DNA of 64,000 nucleotides from Isoetes taiwanensis (taxonomy: Eukaryota; Streptophyta; Lycopodiopsida; Isoetales; Isoetaceae): NCBI GenBank assembly GCA_021234155.1, contig JAJEKV010000067.1, positions 4,395,279 to 4,459,278 on the forward strand, in the 5' to 3' direction. A program made the translations under genes and the position numbers. Shown here piece by piece: positions 20,641-34,600 of the stretch. Position 1 is the first letter of the stretch. Each line of letters opens with the position of its first letter. The notes beneath the pieces were generated by a model. The model was not told the DNA's origin. It ran no database searches and saw nothing but the letters and a program-made list of their open reading frames with translations.

Positions 20641-22870
20641 AAAAAAAATGAGCCAATTTGTTCTTAGCATAGAATATGCAAGAATAGAGGTGCATACAAG
20701 TGTAGAACAATGAGGATCAAAATTGTCTCAAGCAGTATTTAGGCACATGTTTATTTATTAAGCTTCGGGATGCTAGTGCTTTAGAGTTCATAAAGATATC
20801 ACATTACAAAAGCCAAATTATTGGAGCATATGATCTTTTGCAATATGTCATAACTTGGAGGATTGAACTTTGTCAACTTTTTTTGTTCCTATTAGGTGCA
20901 TTGAAGTTTCAAACTAGCACTATATACCCCAATTACTTGTCTTTGTGACCTATAGATAGACATATAGGTCCAACGTGTCCACATCGAGAATTCATGTGAT
21001 AGAAGTTTAAATACGTATGCTAGAAGTAACATGCGACCACAAAGAGATTTTTGCATTAGTTATACACCTATATCCGGTTGTAACAATTATATGTGTCTAT
21101 TTTGTGCGGTAAAACTAAACATATCAATGTAGTCTTACAATAGCAAGCTATTCCACCATGTTCTGCTTTCCTCAAGAATCTGGGACCACTACATTAATGG
21201 CCATGTACCTATGATCTTGTTGCTCCTTGGCGGTTGCAATATTCTTTATGCAGCGAGTGGATGTATCGGTCCTTGGCCATTTCGGTGTTCCAGGGCCCTA
21301 TCAGCGACTTCGATTTGAGTTGTTTCTCCTATCTGTGATGTCTAATGGAGCTAAGAGTTTTTTGACTGCCCACACTAGACATCATTTGCACAATCTTCTT
21401 TGGGCGTATTTGGAACAACGACGACATAGGCCATAGGCGTGTTGGCTACATTAGTCTTAATGTGCGGAGATGAGGGTCTAGCCCTTGTTGCATTACCCCA
21501 TGCCTCTCAATTCTTGCGTGCAATGGTGCAACTACTCATGCGCCAAAATGAAGTCCCTTACCTTGTAATGCAATTGTCTTGAGCAACTCCTATATATCAC
21601 GGTCCCAATTGTAGGAGCTTTTTTTTTTTTCAATCTAGAGGTTGCTCTTGTATTTTTGATGAATTTTCTGGTCTCTAAAGCGATGATCTGTCCTCTGTAG
21701 AGCGCGGAAGATGTCAGCGATTGCATTTGACTTTCTCATTCAATCCTAGCGATCATCTCTACAACTTCTATTTGAAGTTATGACATACTCTTCCTAATCT
21801 CTGTTCAAATTGCTCTCGATTACGGGTTATGGTGTCTACATGCTAGTTGCCATTGTGGTTAGATCAGTCTCGAGGTTGGCGATGTCTGACCTGTCCTGCT
21901 GCCTTTCAAACTATGTCAGTAGATGGCAATCATCAATATGTTGTATGTGTGTTTCCATGTTGGAAATGCATTGCTTCTATGTAGCCCGATGGTTTTTTCT
22001 TTATCCTTTGCGAACCTTTGAAGCCTCTAATTGCTTTCGACAAGGCATGTCACCTTTGTGGTTAGCCTTCAGCATTTACTACAGCTTGCCTCTAGGGCTC
22101 TTCGGATGACCCGATCACGGACTTGTCACGGGAATGGCTTGCCACAAGATTCATGCATCGGCCCATAAGCTTGCCTAATAGCGTGTTGCATCTACGTTTG
22201 TTCTTGTCTCCTTTCGCGGGGATAGAGTTGTCGAACTTGCCTATGTGATTAGTCCTATAGATGTGGCTGGAATATTTTAAACCCTCTAGCACAAGATTGG
22301 TCCATGTTTGCCTATGGTAGCAAGGTTGGGATCATGGAAAATCTTTCCCATCTATGGGCATGGCCATGGGCATAGAAGTGGAAGCCGGGATAGACATGTC
22401 AAGGCTGTGGGGTTAGGGACAATATAAATCATATATAAGCCCATTTTTTATACAAAAAGTAGCTCGTAAAATTATCATATGTTTCTAGATGGATATAGTG
22501 AATAAATAAGGTTATGAAGAAAACCTAGAATATTAGGAGGTTCCTTGAGAAATCTTCTAGAAAGAGGGTGGAAGATAAAAGGCAAATCACGGTTGGGGCG
22601 CTTAGTGGATGTGGCAAATTTTCAAGTGGAGTGAGATTTGTTTTGTAGAAAAAGTTGGCGATATTATATTTTTTCATCTATACTTGGTCCTATTAAACCA
22701 TAGTGTCAAAAGTTTTCAAAATCCTTAAAAATGCGCCTTTGGCGAACTTTAGATCATAAGGGCTACCACAGCTTGAAGGTATTTGTACATTTGTACCACC
22801 TCTATGTTTTATCCACGATAAGTGAAGCGAGGTTGTCTATCTGTCTAGAAGATGATATGAGACCATAAGA
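20641..22870. other. Non-coding stretch, no gene recognised
   Basis: Contains only short open frames (for example 21,227-21,436 and 21,810-22,109) without domain matches. A minus-strand reading of 21,530-22,290 has scattered charged, coiled-coil-like segments broken by stops, which might be a decayed gag-like or other element protein. I could not assign it. Confidence 0.35.
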
Positions 22871-22877
22871 AATGAGT

Positions 22878-22996
22878 GTATTTCAAGATGCAATTGTGCT
22901 AACTTTCAAGGCGAGATGAGTGTAATTCAAGATGGGATTGTGATAACTTTCAAAATGAGATGAGTGTACTTCAAGATGAGATTGCACTAATACCAA
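22878..22996 (+). repeat. Three tandem ~45-bp units
   Basis: The pattern GAGTGTATTTCAAGATGCAA, TTGTG, then ACTTTCAA, then GAGAT is repeated three times with substitutions between units. Non-coding. Confidence 0.65.
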
Positions 22997-23567
22997 AATC
23001 TTCCTTTGAATAAGATGGTATAGCCTTGGCTGAATCAATTAAAGTTTTGTAAATCTCATGGAAAATGCTCATTCATATAAAAGGGATATCACTTGATCAA
23101 CCAAAACATGCTATTTAGGCAAATATAGTGTCAAATTGTCCCACATATGAGAACGTGATATGTATATGATGCTAGACTCAATAGAACAAAGTTTCAACTA
23201 TATGGCTATGGTCCAAGCAATGGTAAATCTTTATTGTCACATTTTCAACAAAACATATACATTTTTAGTAATTTGAGGGGTCAATTTGTGTCCATTCGAT
23301 TAAGGCAATGTTGATTGATATAAATAAACTTAGTCAGTGAACGTAAATGAGAAGAAGAAGAGCATTTTTAACATCCCTAGAGGCGACTAGTGTATGAGAT
23401 ACATACATTATATGATCTTCATGAGGACATGCAATGTAAAGTCAATGACCATTGTGTGACACTCCCAAAACCTATACAATGCTCCCATTATATAAATATG
23501 AAATCCTCTTTCCCAATGATTATCACCATCAAAAGGGCCCTTCGTCTAACTTCGGACCACTTGTGAT

Positions 23568-23690
23568 GGCCAAGTGTCTGGCGAAGGACCGACTCATTGG
23601 CCCATTCCCCCTCTAGGACATCCTATACTAAAAGCGAAGGATACGACTCATTGACCCATTCCCCTCTAGGACATCCTATACTATAAAAGC
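23568..23690 (+). repeat. Two tandem ~62-bp units
   Basis: GGCGAAGGACCGACTCATTG and CCCCCTCTAGGACATCCTAT recur as GCGAAGGATACGACTCATTG and CCCCTCTAGGACATCCTATA. The second unit ends in a TATAAAAGC string, which superficially resembles a TATA box, but no gene follows. Confidence 0.6.
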
Positions 23691-23699
23691 GTATATACA

Positions 23700-26400
23700 T
23701 GCACACAACAACAATACATATAAATAATTTGCCACCACAAAGGGTGACTCGTCCCAACCATAAATCGCATAATGCAACAATAATAAATGTCCCTACCGGT
23801 CTAGACTTAAGGAAGTTGGATGAGAATGAAGACCCGGATAGTTATAAGATAGAATCATGGCATCGCCGATTGGGCGGCATAGGACATTGGCTACGGTAGT
23901 CCACCCTATCGCCCCTCACATTGCACACTTTTACGGATATCTTTGAAACATGCGGGGTGTGTGCGTGGTTGTAGCCTTACGGATCGTAGTCCCATGGAGT
24001 CACCCTATGGAACTACTCTAGGTTGCATCTCCTCGGTCCTTATGAGGCAAGAATGAGACAAGTCCTTTAGGTAGAGCGCATAATGAATCGTGGGTGGCTA
24101 GAGGGATCGTAACATCGCGCGTCGTGCAGGCTTAATCCCCAAATGACAATGAGTCGGGAGGCGTTATCACGGGCACTATGCATATGCAGAATCTAATGGG
24201 ATTTATGGGGATTCTAGCTAGGTTCATCTATCTATCTACTAGCTTTTAGGTCTCTATCCCCTCCCCAAGCACAAGAAGTGCAACTATCATACCAAGTAAC
24301 TAAGAATCAACTAAACATCAAACAACCATCTAATCAAGAAGATTCAGCCCCTACCTACTAATCAATTGATCGTCTAGCCTTCCTACACGTTTTGGGGACA
24401 ATTCGTTTGTCATGAGACATCCCCATCCTTCTTGGTTGCTATTGCTCCTTAATTAGGGCAAAACCCCCAAATTCAAATTAGGGTTTGGGCTTTGCTAGGT
24501 TAGAATGGCTACTTATAGTAAGTGCTCTTGACCCGGTAGATTTAGGCCAAGTGGCACTCCAATCCGCCTTTAAGAACTAATTAAGCAAGCTTCATTGATT
24601 ATCGGTTAACATAATTAGTTAGTAAGGCTTATACATTTACTAACATAATTAATTTGGTTATAATATATTTAGCAAGCAAGCCTTATACATTTACTAACAA
24701 CATGTCTATTAAATAATTATGGTGATGTATCATACATTATCATTATTAATGGCATATAATGTCTTTGGAGCGTCACACCATAGGACAATGTTGGCGTGGT
24801 ACATATGTGTTTGATAAACTAGCTGGTCTGCAGTGGACGTTAAAAATGCTCTCCTTCTTTCCCTTCCTCGCGCTAAAATGCTCTGCTTCCTCTAATGCAC
24901 AACGTTTTGATGCTAGATTTAGGTCCCATATATACATCAAGCATACCTGATCATGATGTTTACCAAAGGAGGAGATGTACATGCTGGGATGCCATACACA
25001 TACCAAACAGAAGAGATGTTTATGCAATACCAATGGACTACCATATACACAAGAGGAGGAGATGCAAGTATTCAGGCATCTGCATGCATGCTTGTGCATT
25101 TACGCGCATGCACGCGCGAAGAAGGAAGGAGGCGGCAAAACTTAAACTCTGCATCTCATGGGTGGACTAGCTTGGGGGAGGGCGTTCGTCTATTTCATTT
25201 CACATCGATGTCAACCACCCCATTCTACTTTTGCCATCACCGAGTTTACTTTTTGCCAAACAATAACCAACGAATCCAAGCTTTTCGTGTAAAGGGCGGG
25301 CACCCATTCACTATTTCGTTTTAGCTAGATGTGCAAACATAAATGCTTTAGGTTTGTCATGCCATCTAGTTTGATAGGAACTTCAAACTATAAGGGTTCC
25401 TTTAGCCACACGAGGGGATGTGGAGATTTAAAAGTCGATTTAGTGGTTATAGTGTGTCCTATTACTATAGTCCTTAACTGCAGGAAAGAAACTGATTGCT
25501 TATATAGGTGAAAATGAGGAAAACCACTTGATGCAGTTTTTTGTCAATTTCCAAGGCATTCGCAAATACGAAAGAATGAAAAATAAAATTAACGTCCATG
25601 AAGACAAATAGGTGTATTGGGCAATTATGCATATCATAATATTAATCAGAAATCATTTGCTTCAATGATTAGGATACTAACTTCAAAATATTGTTCTTCA
25701 CGTGATCATCTTTGATCAACGAACTCTTAATTAAGCTTAAGTTCAAATAATGTTAGGAACAGTCCAACGTATGGAGATTTTTGCCGCAATTTTCGCTTGA
25801 AAGATGCTTGAATTGATGTCTCAACGATAATCTTCTCAACAAACATAGTTACGGATCCCTTGCTAATGAAAGTAAAATGTAGATGGATGGATGCTTACAT
25901 ATTTCCACATCATTATGCAAAGAAGCCAAGGATACACCTGTAGGATGTTGAAGTTGTTTGATGTGATGGTCGTTAACATGAAATTATGTAGTAGTCATGG
26001 GGCAGAGGCCGGAATTATAGAATGAGGCCGAGAAGAAAAACAAGGATTAAAAATGAGGAATTTCGACGACAGAGGAGTGTAGGGGTCCGTTCAACAACTG
26101 AGTGGGACCTGATGGCACTATGGTTGGGGATTTTGGGATTCAATCTGATCAATGATGACAAGCTTGTAAGGGCAGAGGAAGCATTGGGTGCTTTGGCAGA
26201 TGCAGTTGATGATTAGTGTCAACGAGGAACTTAAGGCAGAGGCCAAAAGCAGAGGGGCAGAGGCCAGAGAGACAAGTCAAGGATATTGCATGAATAAATA
26301 CTAGGGTGGACATGAATAATGGATTAGGTAGTTCAAAAAAAAAAGGGGATGCAATGCAAGACCAAATAATAGATGGATAGGGCATGAGACAAAGCTGGTC
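23700..26400. other. Upstream intergenic region of AIR9, no gene recognised
   Basis: AT-rich with small direct repeats (AGGCTTATACATTTACTAAC-like strings at about 24,626 and 24,680) and a CGCGCATGCACGCGCG cluster near 25,103. Open frames at 24,953-25,324 and 26,022-26,216 have no recognisable domain. The block 23,750-24,200 has repeat-like, rather GC-rich sequence that could be LTR-element debris, but no paired LTRs were found. Confidence 0.35.
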
Positions 26401-26479
26401 CTGTAGTTGGTATTTAGGTTAAACTTATATTTAGGGCAAAAACAAAAATTACATGTCAAAAAGTATTTTTTGGTATTAA

Positions 26480-27167
26480 AAAAAACTTCCCGCGCCCGCG
26501 AAGCCCGGATTTTGGATATATCTAGTGTAAATAGGACTCGCCACGTCACTTTTCTCCCGGTAGGTCGGCCGTCTAACTGGCTTTTCCTAGTGGACCCCAA
26601 CGAAAGGCTCAGATTGAATCTCCTTTTTCCACGCGGGCACATCTTAACCGCCCATCTTCTGTCTCATTTTTACTCTTTTTTAAGACATATTTGAACGGAC
26701 TGGATTTACCTTCTACACCGTATTCAATCCCTTCCGTTGGTATTTTCAAACAGAAACCTTCTCTCTCAAATTCTTCCGAATTAGTATCCTGAGCTGCTTT
26801 TGGAGCTCAAGATTTGTGTTGAGCTCATTTTTCGGCCCTGCTGATATTTTTTTAAAATTAGAGCATTGGATTTTTGAATGTGGATAGTTCACTGCATGAT
26901 CGAACTATAATCTGGGTGTTTTTCCTGCCGGATTTCGCCTTTTCTGTTATATCCATTGTACTTCCCCCTCCAAATCATGTAAAAACCTCAGCTTAAGCAA
27001 CCGAGGCATTGTGAAAATTTTAGTTACGGCAATGGTGTTTTGATTCTTTAGAAGCGGAGGGAGCATCTAGGATCCACACATTAATCTGCATCGTTTGATC
27101 GAACTTTTTGTTTTCGTAGCAGAGCAACTTGCATGTGAGATCAGATTGCAGCCCAACTCTGCAGAGC
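26480..27167 (+). promoter_or_regulatory. Putative AIR9 promoter and 5' leader
   Basis: A GC-rich patch (CCCGCGCCCGCGAAGCCCGG, about 26,489) is followed by a TATA-like GGATATATC (about 26,513) and an ACGT-core element GCCACGTCAC (about 26,541) of the type bound by plant bZIP factors. Then come some 600 bases of pyrimidine-rich leader before the ATG at 27,168. A 5' UTR intron ending at the TTCGTAG string just before 27,121 is possible. The transcription start is not determined by the sequence. Confidence 0.35.
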
Positions 27168-28601
27168 ATGGAAGTATATGAGGAGCAGCATTTTTATCAC
27201 CAGGCTACCGGAATGGCAGACCCTGAGCTTGAGGATCTTCCTTCTGAAGGTCGCAATCTGCACAATGCCGGCAATGGGGATGTTTCAGAAGATGAGGAAT
27301 TAGATCGCAGCGATATCGAACAGGAAGAACACGAAGAAGAGGCGTTGGAAATTGAAGCTTCTGATAACAATGTGGAAAAGCTGGGCGAAAATGGTGGCCC
27401 TCCGGTAACAGAATCCAAACCAACTGCATCAGGAGCTAACGGAAAGGAGGCCACAGAAAAGCTTGGACTTGGATCTAGGGTAACAAAAGTTGCAACAAAG
27501 TCTAGCATTGCCGGGTAAAAAGAACAGCCCAAACGGGAATACAGGTGGAACACAGCTGAAGCCATTTTTGAGGTCATCTTCTTCAGCTGCAGCAGCTCGA
27601 AGGCAGGAAGCAGCCACTGCAGGGAAGCAACGGAAGCCATAGCCATGCAAATAGCAGTACGTCGTCTTCGGTTCGCAAAAGCAACGGAGCTCTAAGCTGC
27701 CCAACAACTCCAAGAGGTTCTGGGGCTGCTAAACTTACTCTTTCTTTAACTCCGACAACTCAAGGGCATCCATAGCTTCTAAAAACACCCACAACTCCCA
27801 AATCTTCTACCAGTTCTAGGACCCCAACAACGCCGAAGGCCTATCAGCTCCCAAAGTGCCCACATTGAAACGTAGAGCCAGCTTGGGTTCTTCTCTTCCC
27901 ACCACTGATCCTTCAAACAGAAGAGCTTCTCTAGGCCCCAGCCTCACGCCTTCAAAACCTTCGCCCTCTGTAGTCGATCCATCTAGAAGGGCTTCACTTA
28001 CAGGCTTGGCTTCCAGATCAGCCCCTTCACCTTCAGAACTAAAGAAATGGGCTAGTTCACCATCTACTTCTTCTTCCAGAACCCCCAAGACTCCTACATC
28101 TACGTCTACATCCAGAGTTACCCCGTCTTCGGCTGCCGGAAGTGGTACTAGCAAACCTTCAACTGATTATCTTAGACGAAGTAGCTCTTCCTTGACTCCC
28201 AAGACACCCACCACACCAATTGCCAAGTCCCCTGGTTTAAGATCTTCATCATCTAAGATCTTGGGTTCTTCTCCAAAATCCCCTGGTGATTCTTTGTCCT
28301 CTCAGACTTCTATTGCATCCTCCACTAGATCCCAGATCACAAATGGAGTACATGGTAGCATTGGAACGAAGAAAATCAGCCCTGCTAGTGCTGGAGTTAG
28401 GAGATCATCGTCATCCAGAGTATACGACCATGCTGTCTCTACCTCCAGATCTACATCCTCTCTCTTGTCTAGCTCCACAGATAGAACAGCTATGGGAGAA
28501 GTCAGAATGGTGCACTTAGAAGGAAATCCTTAACCCCAGATTCTAAGGATCCCAAGCTTATTGCATTACCACCTGCTGATGGGAAGGCAGGAGATGATGT
28601 G
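27168..28601 (+). other. AIR9: AIR9 exon 1: acidic N-terminus and Ser-rich basic microtubule-binding region
   Basis: The first ~115 residues are acidic (SEDEELDRSDIEQEEHEEEA). The rest is Ser/Thr/Pro-rich and basic, with repeated TPKTPT, RRASLG and SSS motifs, the region that carries microtubule binding in AIR9. The frame is open 27,168-27,515, shifts at about 27,516, 27,652 and 27,776, is open again 27,845-28,530, and shifts at about 28,505 to reach NGALRRKSLTPDSKDP and the donor at 28,602. Each frame change is resolved by a single-base gain or loss. Between the breaks the composition is uninterrupted, which argues for point indels and not for lost exons. Confidence 0.85.
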
Positions 28602-31600
28602 GTAAGTATGAATTTTGCTTTTATAATTGTGGATGCCTATGCAGATGAAATCACTGGCTTATGCTATTTGAATTATGACAGCGGCTTGATTTGAAAGGTC
28701 AAAAAGTGAAAAGCCTTGACCCCAGTTTCATCAACCTGAATCCAAAGCTAGAGGTAAGAAGATACCTATATATTGGTAAAAATTTAGGGTCTGTGGATTC
28801 ACAACTTAATTTGCAAACAGTTTGTTTATTTGAGAGACAACAAGCTATCAGACTTGAGTGGGATTGAGATCTTAAAACGGGTTAAGGTGAGATAAGTTTA
28901 TTATTAGTTTTTGATTTGTCTTTGCTCACCAAAACAAGTTCATTGCAAAGGAAACTGAAGTTGTGATTATTGTGAAGGTCTTGGATTTAAGCTTCAATGA
29001 ATTTAAAGGAGCTGGATTGGAACCCTTGGAAAACTGCAAAGGCTTGCAGGTACATAGGCAATGCTTATTTTCTTGTTGCAAATCTTTGTAAAAGGTACTT
29101 ATGGTGGTCTGTTATTACAGCAACTTTATCTTGCTGGAAATCAGATTACATCTTTGAGTGGGTTACCAGAATTTCCAAACCTAGAGGTGCCTATTAGCTC
29201 TCATTTCCACTTTGATTGTTTATTTGAAGGCTTTTTATGACCGGTTTTTTAAGGTCTTACAAAATTGTTTCCACCACAGTAATGCTTTGAATTTTATCTG
29301 TCTCAGTTTTTATCAGTGGCACAAAATAAACTCAAATCGCTAGCAATGGCAACACAGCCAAGACTTCAGGTATGCATGCAAAAAGTACTATTTTGATTAT
29401 TTTTCTTTATACTAAGATGAAGTTCACTGTAACCATCTGGAATGAAGGTTCTTGCTGCAAGTAAAAACAAGATATCCACCCTAAAGGGATTTCCATATCT
29501 TCCCTCACTCGAGGTATGCGTTCAAAACTGTATGCCTTGGTTATATGCAAACTCTAAGCCTCTCTTTTCTTATGCAGCACTTGCGGCTTAGAAGAGAACC
29601 CTATTTTGGAGTTTCCACATGTGGAAGCTGCATCCATCTTGCTTGTTGGGCCAACCTTAAAAAGTTCAATGATGCGGTATGAGCAAGCATAATCCCTCGT
29701 AAAACTTTCAGACCATAAGGATTATTTACAGGCCTATTTTGCTTCCAATAGATGTGCCTGATAGAAGATCTTGGAGAGTTAGTTGATATTAATCATAAAT
29801 TGCTGATTTAGCGATAATATTCTAGGAATACATATATAATGGCAAGATACTTTTATAACAAAGTACCAAATTGAAACATGCAGAAGGCAAGCTTTGCTTA
29901 TCATTATAATAATCATTTTGCGACCTTGTTCCCAGACCTTTCTATAGATGAACAGCAATTAAGCGCAGCTTTATCCAGCTTTCACGCCCATGTGTATTAG
30001 AAGGATGGGAGTTTTGTAGCCCAGAAGATGCTGTTGGTAAGAATCTCACTTTCATTCTTGTAGAAACCTTTTTCTGCTGAGGTGCCATACTGTTTTCAAA
30101 AAATACATACCTTTTCAGAGTCAACGATGCAGTTCATGGTGGAACAGTGGAAAGATAACTTGCCACCTGGGTATAAACTGGTGAAAGCATTTATGGATCG
30201 GCCCTTTGAAGAAGATCCTTGCCATGCCGAGTTTTTTGTTTGAGAAGGAAAGTTCCAACTTTGAGGAAAGTGATATTAAACTGCAGTACCAGTGGTTTAT
30301 TGGAGAGAACCCCAACAAATTTTGAATTGATTGAAAATGCTACAGAGCAGGTAGGGGTTTGTTCTCTGTCTTAACAGTTTCATTTTACCTAGCAGTAATA
30401 ACATTCACAAAATACAGGTTTACTGGCCTAGGCATGATGATGTAGGACGTTGCTTGAAAGTCCAGTGCACTCCATCAGTGGGTGAAAAGGAATACCCTCC
30501 TGTTTTTGTTGCATCTTTTCCAGTCTCTCCAGGTAAAGAGAAACATTCCTTGTGATATCCTCATCCTGTTACTAAATCTAGATACTTTGTGCAGGCACAG
30601 GGAGCCCAAAAGTCCTCAAAGTTAATGTCGAAGGCGAGCTAATAGAAGGAAACTTGATACGTGGTTCTGCTGAGGTTGCTTGGTGTGGTGGCACCCAGGT
30701 GCTGGTGTGGTGAGGTAATTCAACTGTGAAGCTTACTATGAAATTCAACCAATGCAAATGGACAATCTTTAGCAATGTATTACCTGCATACCTTTGCAGC
30801 TGGCTGAGACGTACAGAAAATGGCACTCCAGTGGCGATCATTGGAGCAGAGGATTATGAGTATTGCCTAACCGTTGAAGATGTCGGTACAAAGTTATTGT
30901 TCATGTATACACCTGTTACAGAGGAAGGCGTGAGAGGAGAATCACAATATGCAATGACAACCATAATCCAAGCAGGTATTAACTATGTTTACTCTATATT
31001 TGAATTATATAGAATATGAAGCATGATATTGATAGCGAGATGCATATAAACATGTCTCATTGCACAATCCTGATGGTACATTGCTTTGTGGATTTATTCA
31101 GCACCCCCACATGTTAGGAGTGTGCAGATTACTGGTGATGTTATTGAAGGGAACGTTATTTGCGGAACTGGAAATTATTCTGGTGGAAGAGAAGGGGCAA
31201 GCAAGTTTGAATGGCTTCGTGAGGATCCTGAGACTGGGTAAATTGTCAAACCTGTTTAAGGATAGCATGTGAGGTCACACACGCAGCACAGAAAGTTTTC
31301 ACGTCACATTATCTTAAGAAGCCTATGAAAGTTCAATACAAGAGCCTGGAAGGCCCAGCCTTGGAATAAGAGGGAGAGGAATGAAGTTTCATGGATCTGA
31401 AGGCCACAATATTATCTCCTTTCTTATATTCTTGATTATGTGATTGCAGGGAGTTCAAGCTTGCCGCTGTTGGTAATGCAGAATATCTTCTTACTGAACA
31501 GGATGTAGGATTGCAGTTGATGTTTATCTACACACCTGTCAGCACTGGAGGTAATCACCTGATAATAGTAGGATAATTGATTGATGGTTTTGAGCTTGCC

Positions 31601-34600
31601 TGAATAATTCTTGGTTAGCCTTACTCCATCGTGCTCAATCCCAATTGCAGGTGCCCATGGCAACCCTGTCTCTGCAATATCTAGCAAAGTATTACTTGGT
31701 AAGTTGATTCGCTAACACATTGCAACATTATCAAGCATCTTTTATATCTTGTATTTATGCTGCCTATTTCTGTCAAGCAGCTCCTCAAGGGTTGCCCAGC
31801 TAAGGATAGTTGGAGATCTGAGAGAGAAGGAAACAAGGTAGTTGTTAGTGGAACATTCATTGGTGGCGTTGAAGGAGCAAGTAGGGTCCAATGGTTCAAA
31901 ACCCAACATTCAGACTAGAGTTGGATGAAAGCTTATTTGAGCCCATTAGCACATCAAAGTTGCAAAGGTAATTGGAAACGCATTGTTATAATTCTAGTAC
32001 TCTGGCTTATGTATGCAGTATGTTTCAGGCATTCCGTATACCACTGGGAGCTGTTGGCCACTATCTAGTCGCGAAATATACACCAGTGCGTTCAGATGGT
32101 GAAAGTGGACAGCCTGGCCTTGTCATATCTGAAGCGCATGCGTAGAAAATACGTCAATTGCAGTGTCATTTTGTGCGTTAATTTTTGTCAGGTTGTGTTC
32201 TTGTACGAATACAATATAGAATCAACTTAAGTCTGTCTATACTTTTACACTCTTCATCAATAAGATTAAGCTGTATTTTAGTCCAAATTAAAAGTCCCAT
32301 TGGTCTGGAAAAGAGGTAAAAAGTTTTTTTTTTTTTTTTGGGAGGAGTCTCTTGTGTCTATCAATATATGGTTTATCCTTATCCTTGATATGCTAAGGTA
32401 TCCATATCCTGCAGTGTTACCACCAAGCTTAAACTTTTGACAATAAATGGTGGCCGTTGCGAAACTTTGACAGCATCATATGGCTATGTGGGTGGACATG
32501 AAGGGTCAAGTCAGTATCACTGGTATCTTCATGAGGTATATATCACAGATTTACTCCACAAAAACTTTAGAACGTGTTTCAATGGATGCTTTTACACTGC
32601 AGGATGAATGTGACCCTGGTACACCAATTCCAGGAAGTGCAGGGCAACTTCAGTATCAAGTAACAAAGGAAGCCGTAAACAGATTCATATCATTTAAATG
32701 CGTACCGATCCGAGATGATGGAGTAGTTGGTGAAGGAAGGAACACCATGACCCAAGAACCTATAAAGCCAGGCAGGTCTTCTTAGAACACACTTCAAGGT
32801 TGTCATTCCTATAATAAGACTTCCCATCTGCAGGTTCACCAAAATTACTCGCTTTGCATATATTTGGGGATCAAAGAGGGGTCGATCTTAAAGTTGAGAA
32901 GACCTATTGGGGTGGTAATGAAGGTGCCTCAAAACTGCAGTGGTTCTTGGTGGGTAGTAACTAGAAATGAAGTATTTGATGAAACATGAAAATAGGGTTT
33001 TCGTATGCTGATCCGACCTAAGTTTCTTTTGCCAGACAAGTGCGGACGGCACACAACGGGAGATTAGGGGAGCTGTTGATGATGTTTATACTGTCCGTTG
33101 TGAGGACATAGATGGCTTGATATGTTGCTCATGTGAACCCATCCGAGAAGATGGTGCAAAGGGCCCTATTTCAGTATCACAACTTTTAGGTCCAGTGGTA
33201 CCAGGTACTTGTTACCTTGATTTTGTAATTATTCATATTCAAATTTCCTTCGAAGCATGCTCATTTTTCTATTGCATATCAGCACCACCAAGTTGCGAGC
33301 ATCTTGAAATTTGTGGCCCACTAGTTGAAGGTGGATGTCTCACGTTCAAAGCAACTTATAAGGGAGGGTATGTTATCTCCCAGTGTTGTGTTCTTGTCAA
33401 AGGCTTGTTAAGGTGTATTTAATCTTACAACAAAAACTAAGATTGCAACTGCAGGTTTAGAGGGCCTTGTAGATACGAGTGGCTCCGGAAAGTGGGCAAA
33501 GAAGAGGTCCACCTCAGTGATAATGGTAAAATATGTCTATATGTTAATCATTTTCAAAAGTATGGTTGCTTATCTCAGGTTGTTTTGTCTCCATTGTAGA
33601 GGTTCTTTACCTGACATCAGAGGAGGTTGGTGCTCAAATCAAGTTCATCTTCATACCTGTTCGAGTTGATGGTCTTGTTGGAAGCCCATGTACTGTGATT
33701 TCGGATGTGGTGACTGATGGTAATCCTGTGTTCGATGGAAATGGGTTGTGTAGGTTATTTTTGTTCTTTAAGTAAATCAAGTAATAAACTGCTGATATTT
33801 GCTTCATAGCTGATCCGGAGGGAAAAGATCTATTCATTGAAGAATGTTTTGAAGACATAAGTGTTATTCCTCGGAAGACATATTTTGGTGGCCAGGAGGG
33901 TGAAAGTCAATACATGTGGTATAGAACTGGATGTCGGCTAGATGGAACAGAACTGCCTATTGATGCCAGATATTTATCCAGCTCCATGTGTGTAGTCTTC
34001 CCTATTTTTCCTATGCACAGTTTAATGACTTATATTTTTTGTTTCTAAACGAGATCCTAATGTGCAGGATTTACAAACCTAAATTGGAGGATGTCGGCTC
34101 ATACCTTGTCCTTCAGTGGTTACCAATTCGACGAGATGGGAAGCGGGGAGAGCCACTTATTGCATGCAGTAGAAGGCCAGTTGCACCAGGTCTTGCCAGA
34201 GCCAATTATTAGCCTTTTGTTGGAGCAAGAGAATGCAACATAAACTTAACATATTTTCTGTCAACTTGCAGCACCACCAATTGTTAAAAATGTTCGTTTG
34301 AAGTCAATTTCATCCAGTATGTTTGTTGGGGGTGGGGATTATTACGGGGGAATGGAGGGTGACAGTCAAATAAGTTGGTACCGTGAAACTGCTGATGGTT
34401 CCACAATGTTGATTGAAGGCGCTACTTCAAAGACATACGTTGTTATGGAAGATGATTATACTTGCAGGATTATATTTGGGTATACTCAAAATTGTTTGCT
34501 TGCAGTATCTGCAATGCGTTCTGATCTTAATTTTGAGAAGTTGCAACTGTTTAAATTGGCAGGTACACTCCAGTGAGAGACGATGGAGCAGTTGGTGATT

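Noticed and set aside
23683-23697. TATAAAAGC string as a core promoter
   Set aside because: It is part of a tandem duplication, and no gene or leader-like sequence follows.
27197-28154. Long minus-strand open frames opposite AIR9 exon 1
   Set aside because: They are antisense shadows of the Ser/Pro/Lys-rich coding sequence, which lacks antisense stops. No independent domain or splice signals.
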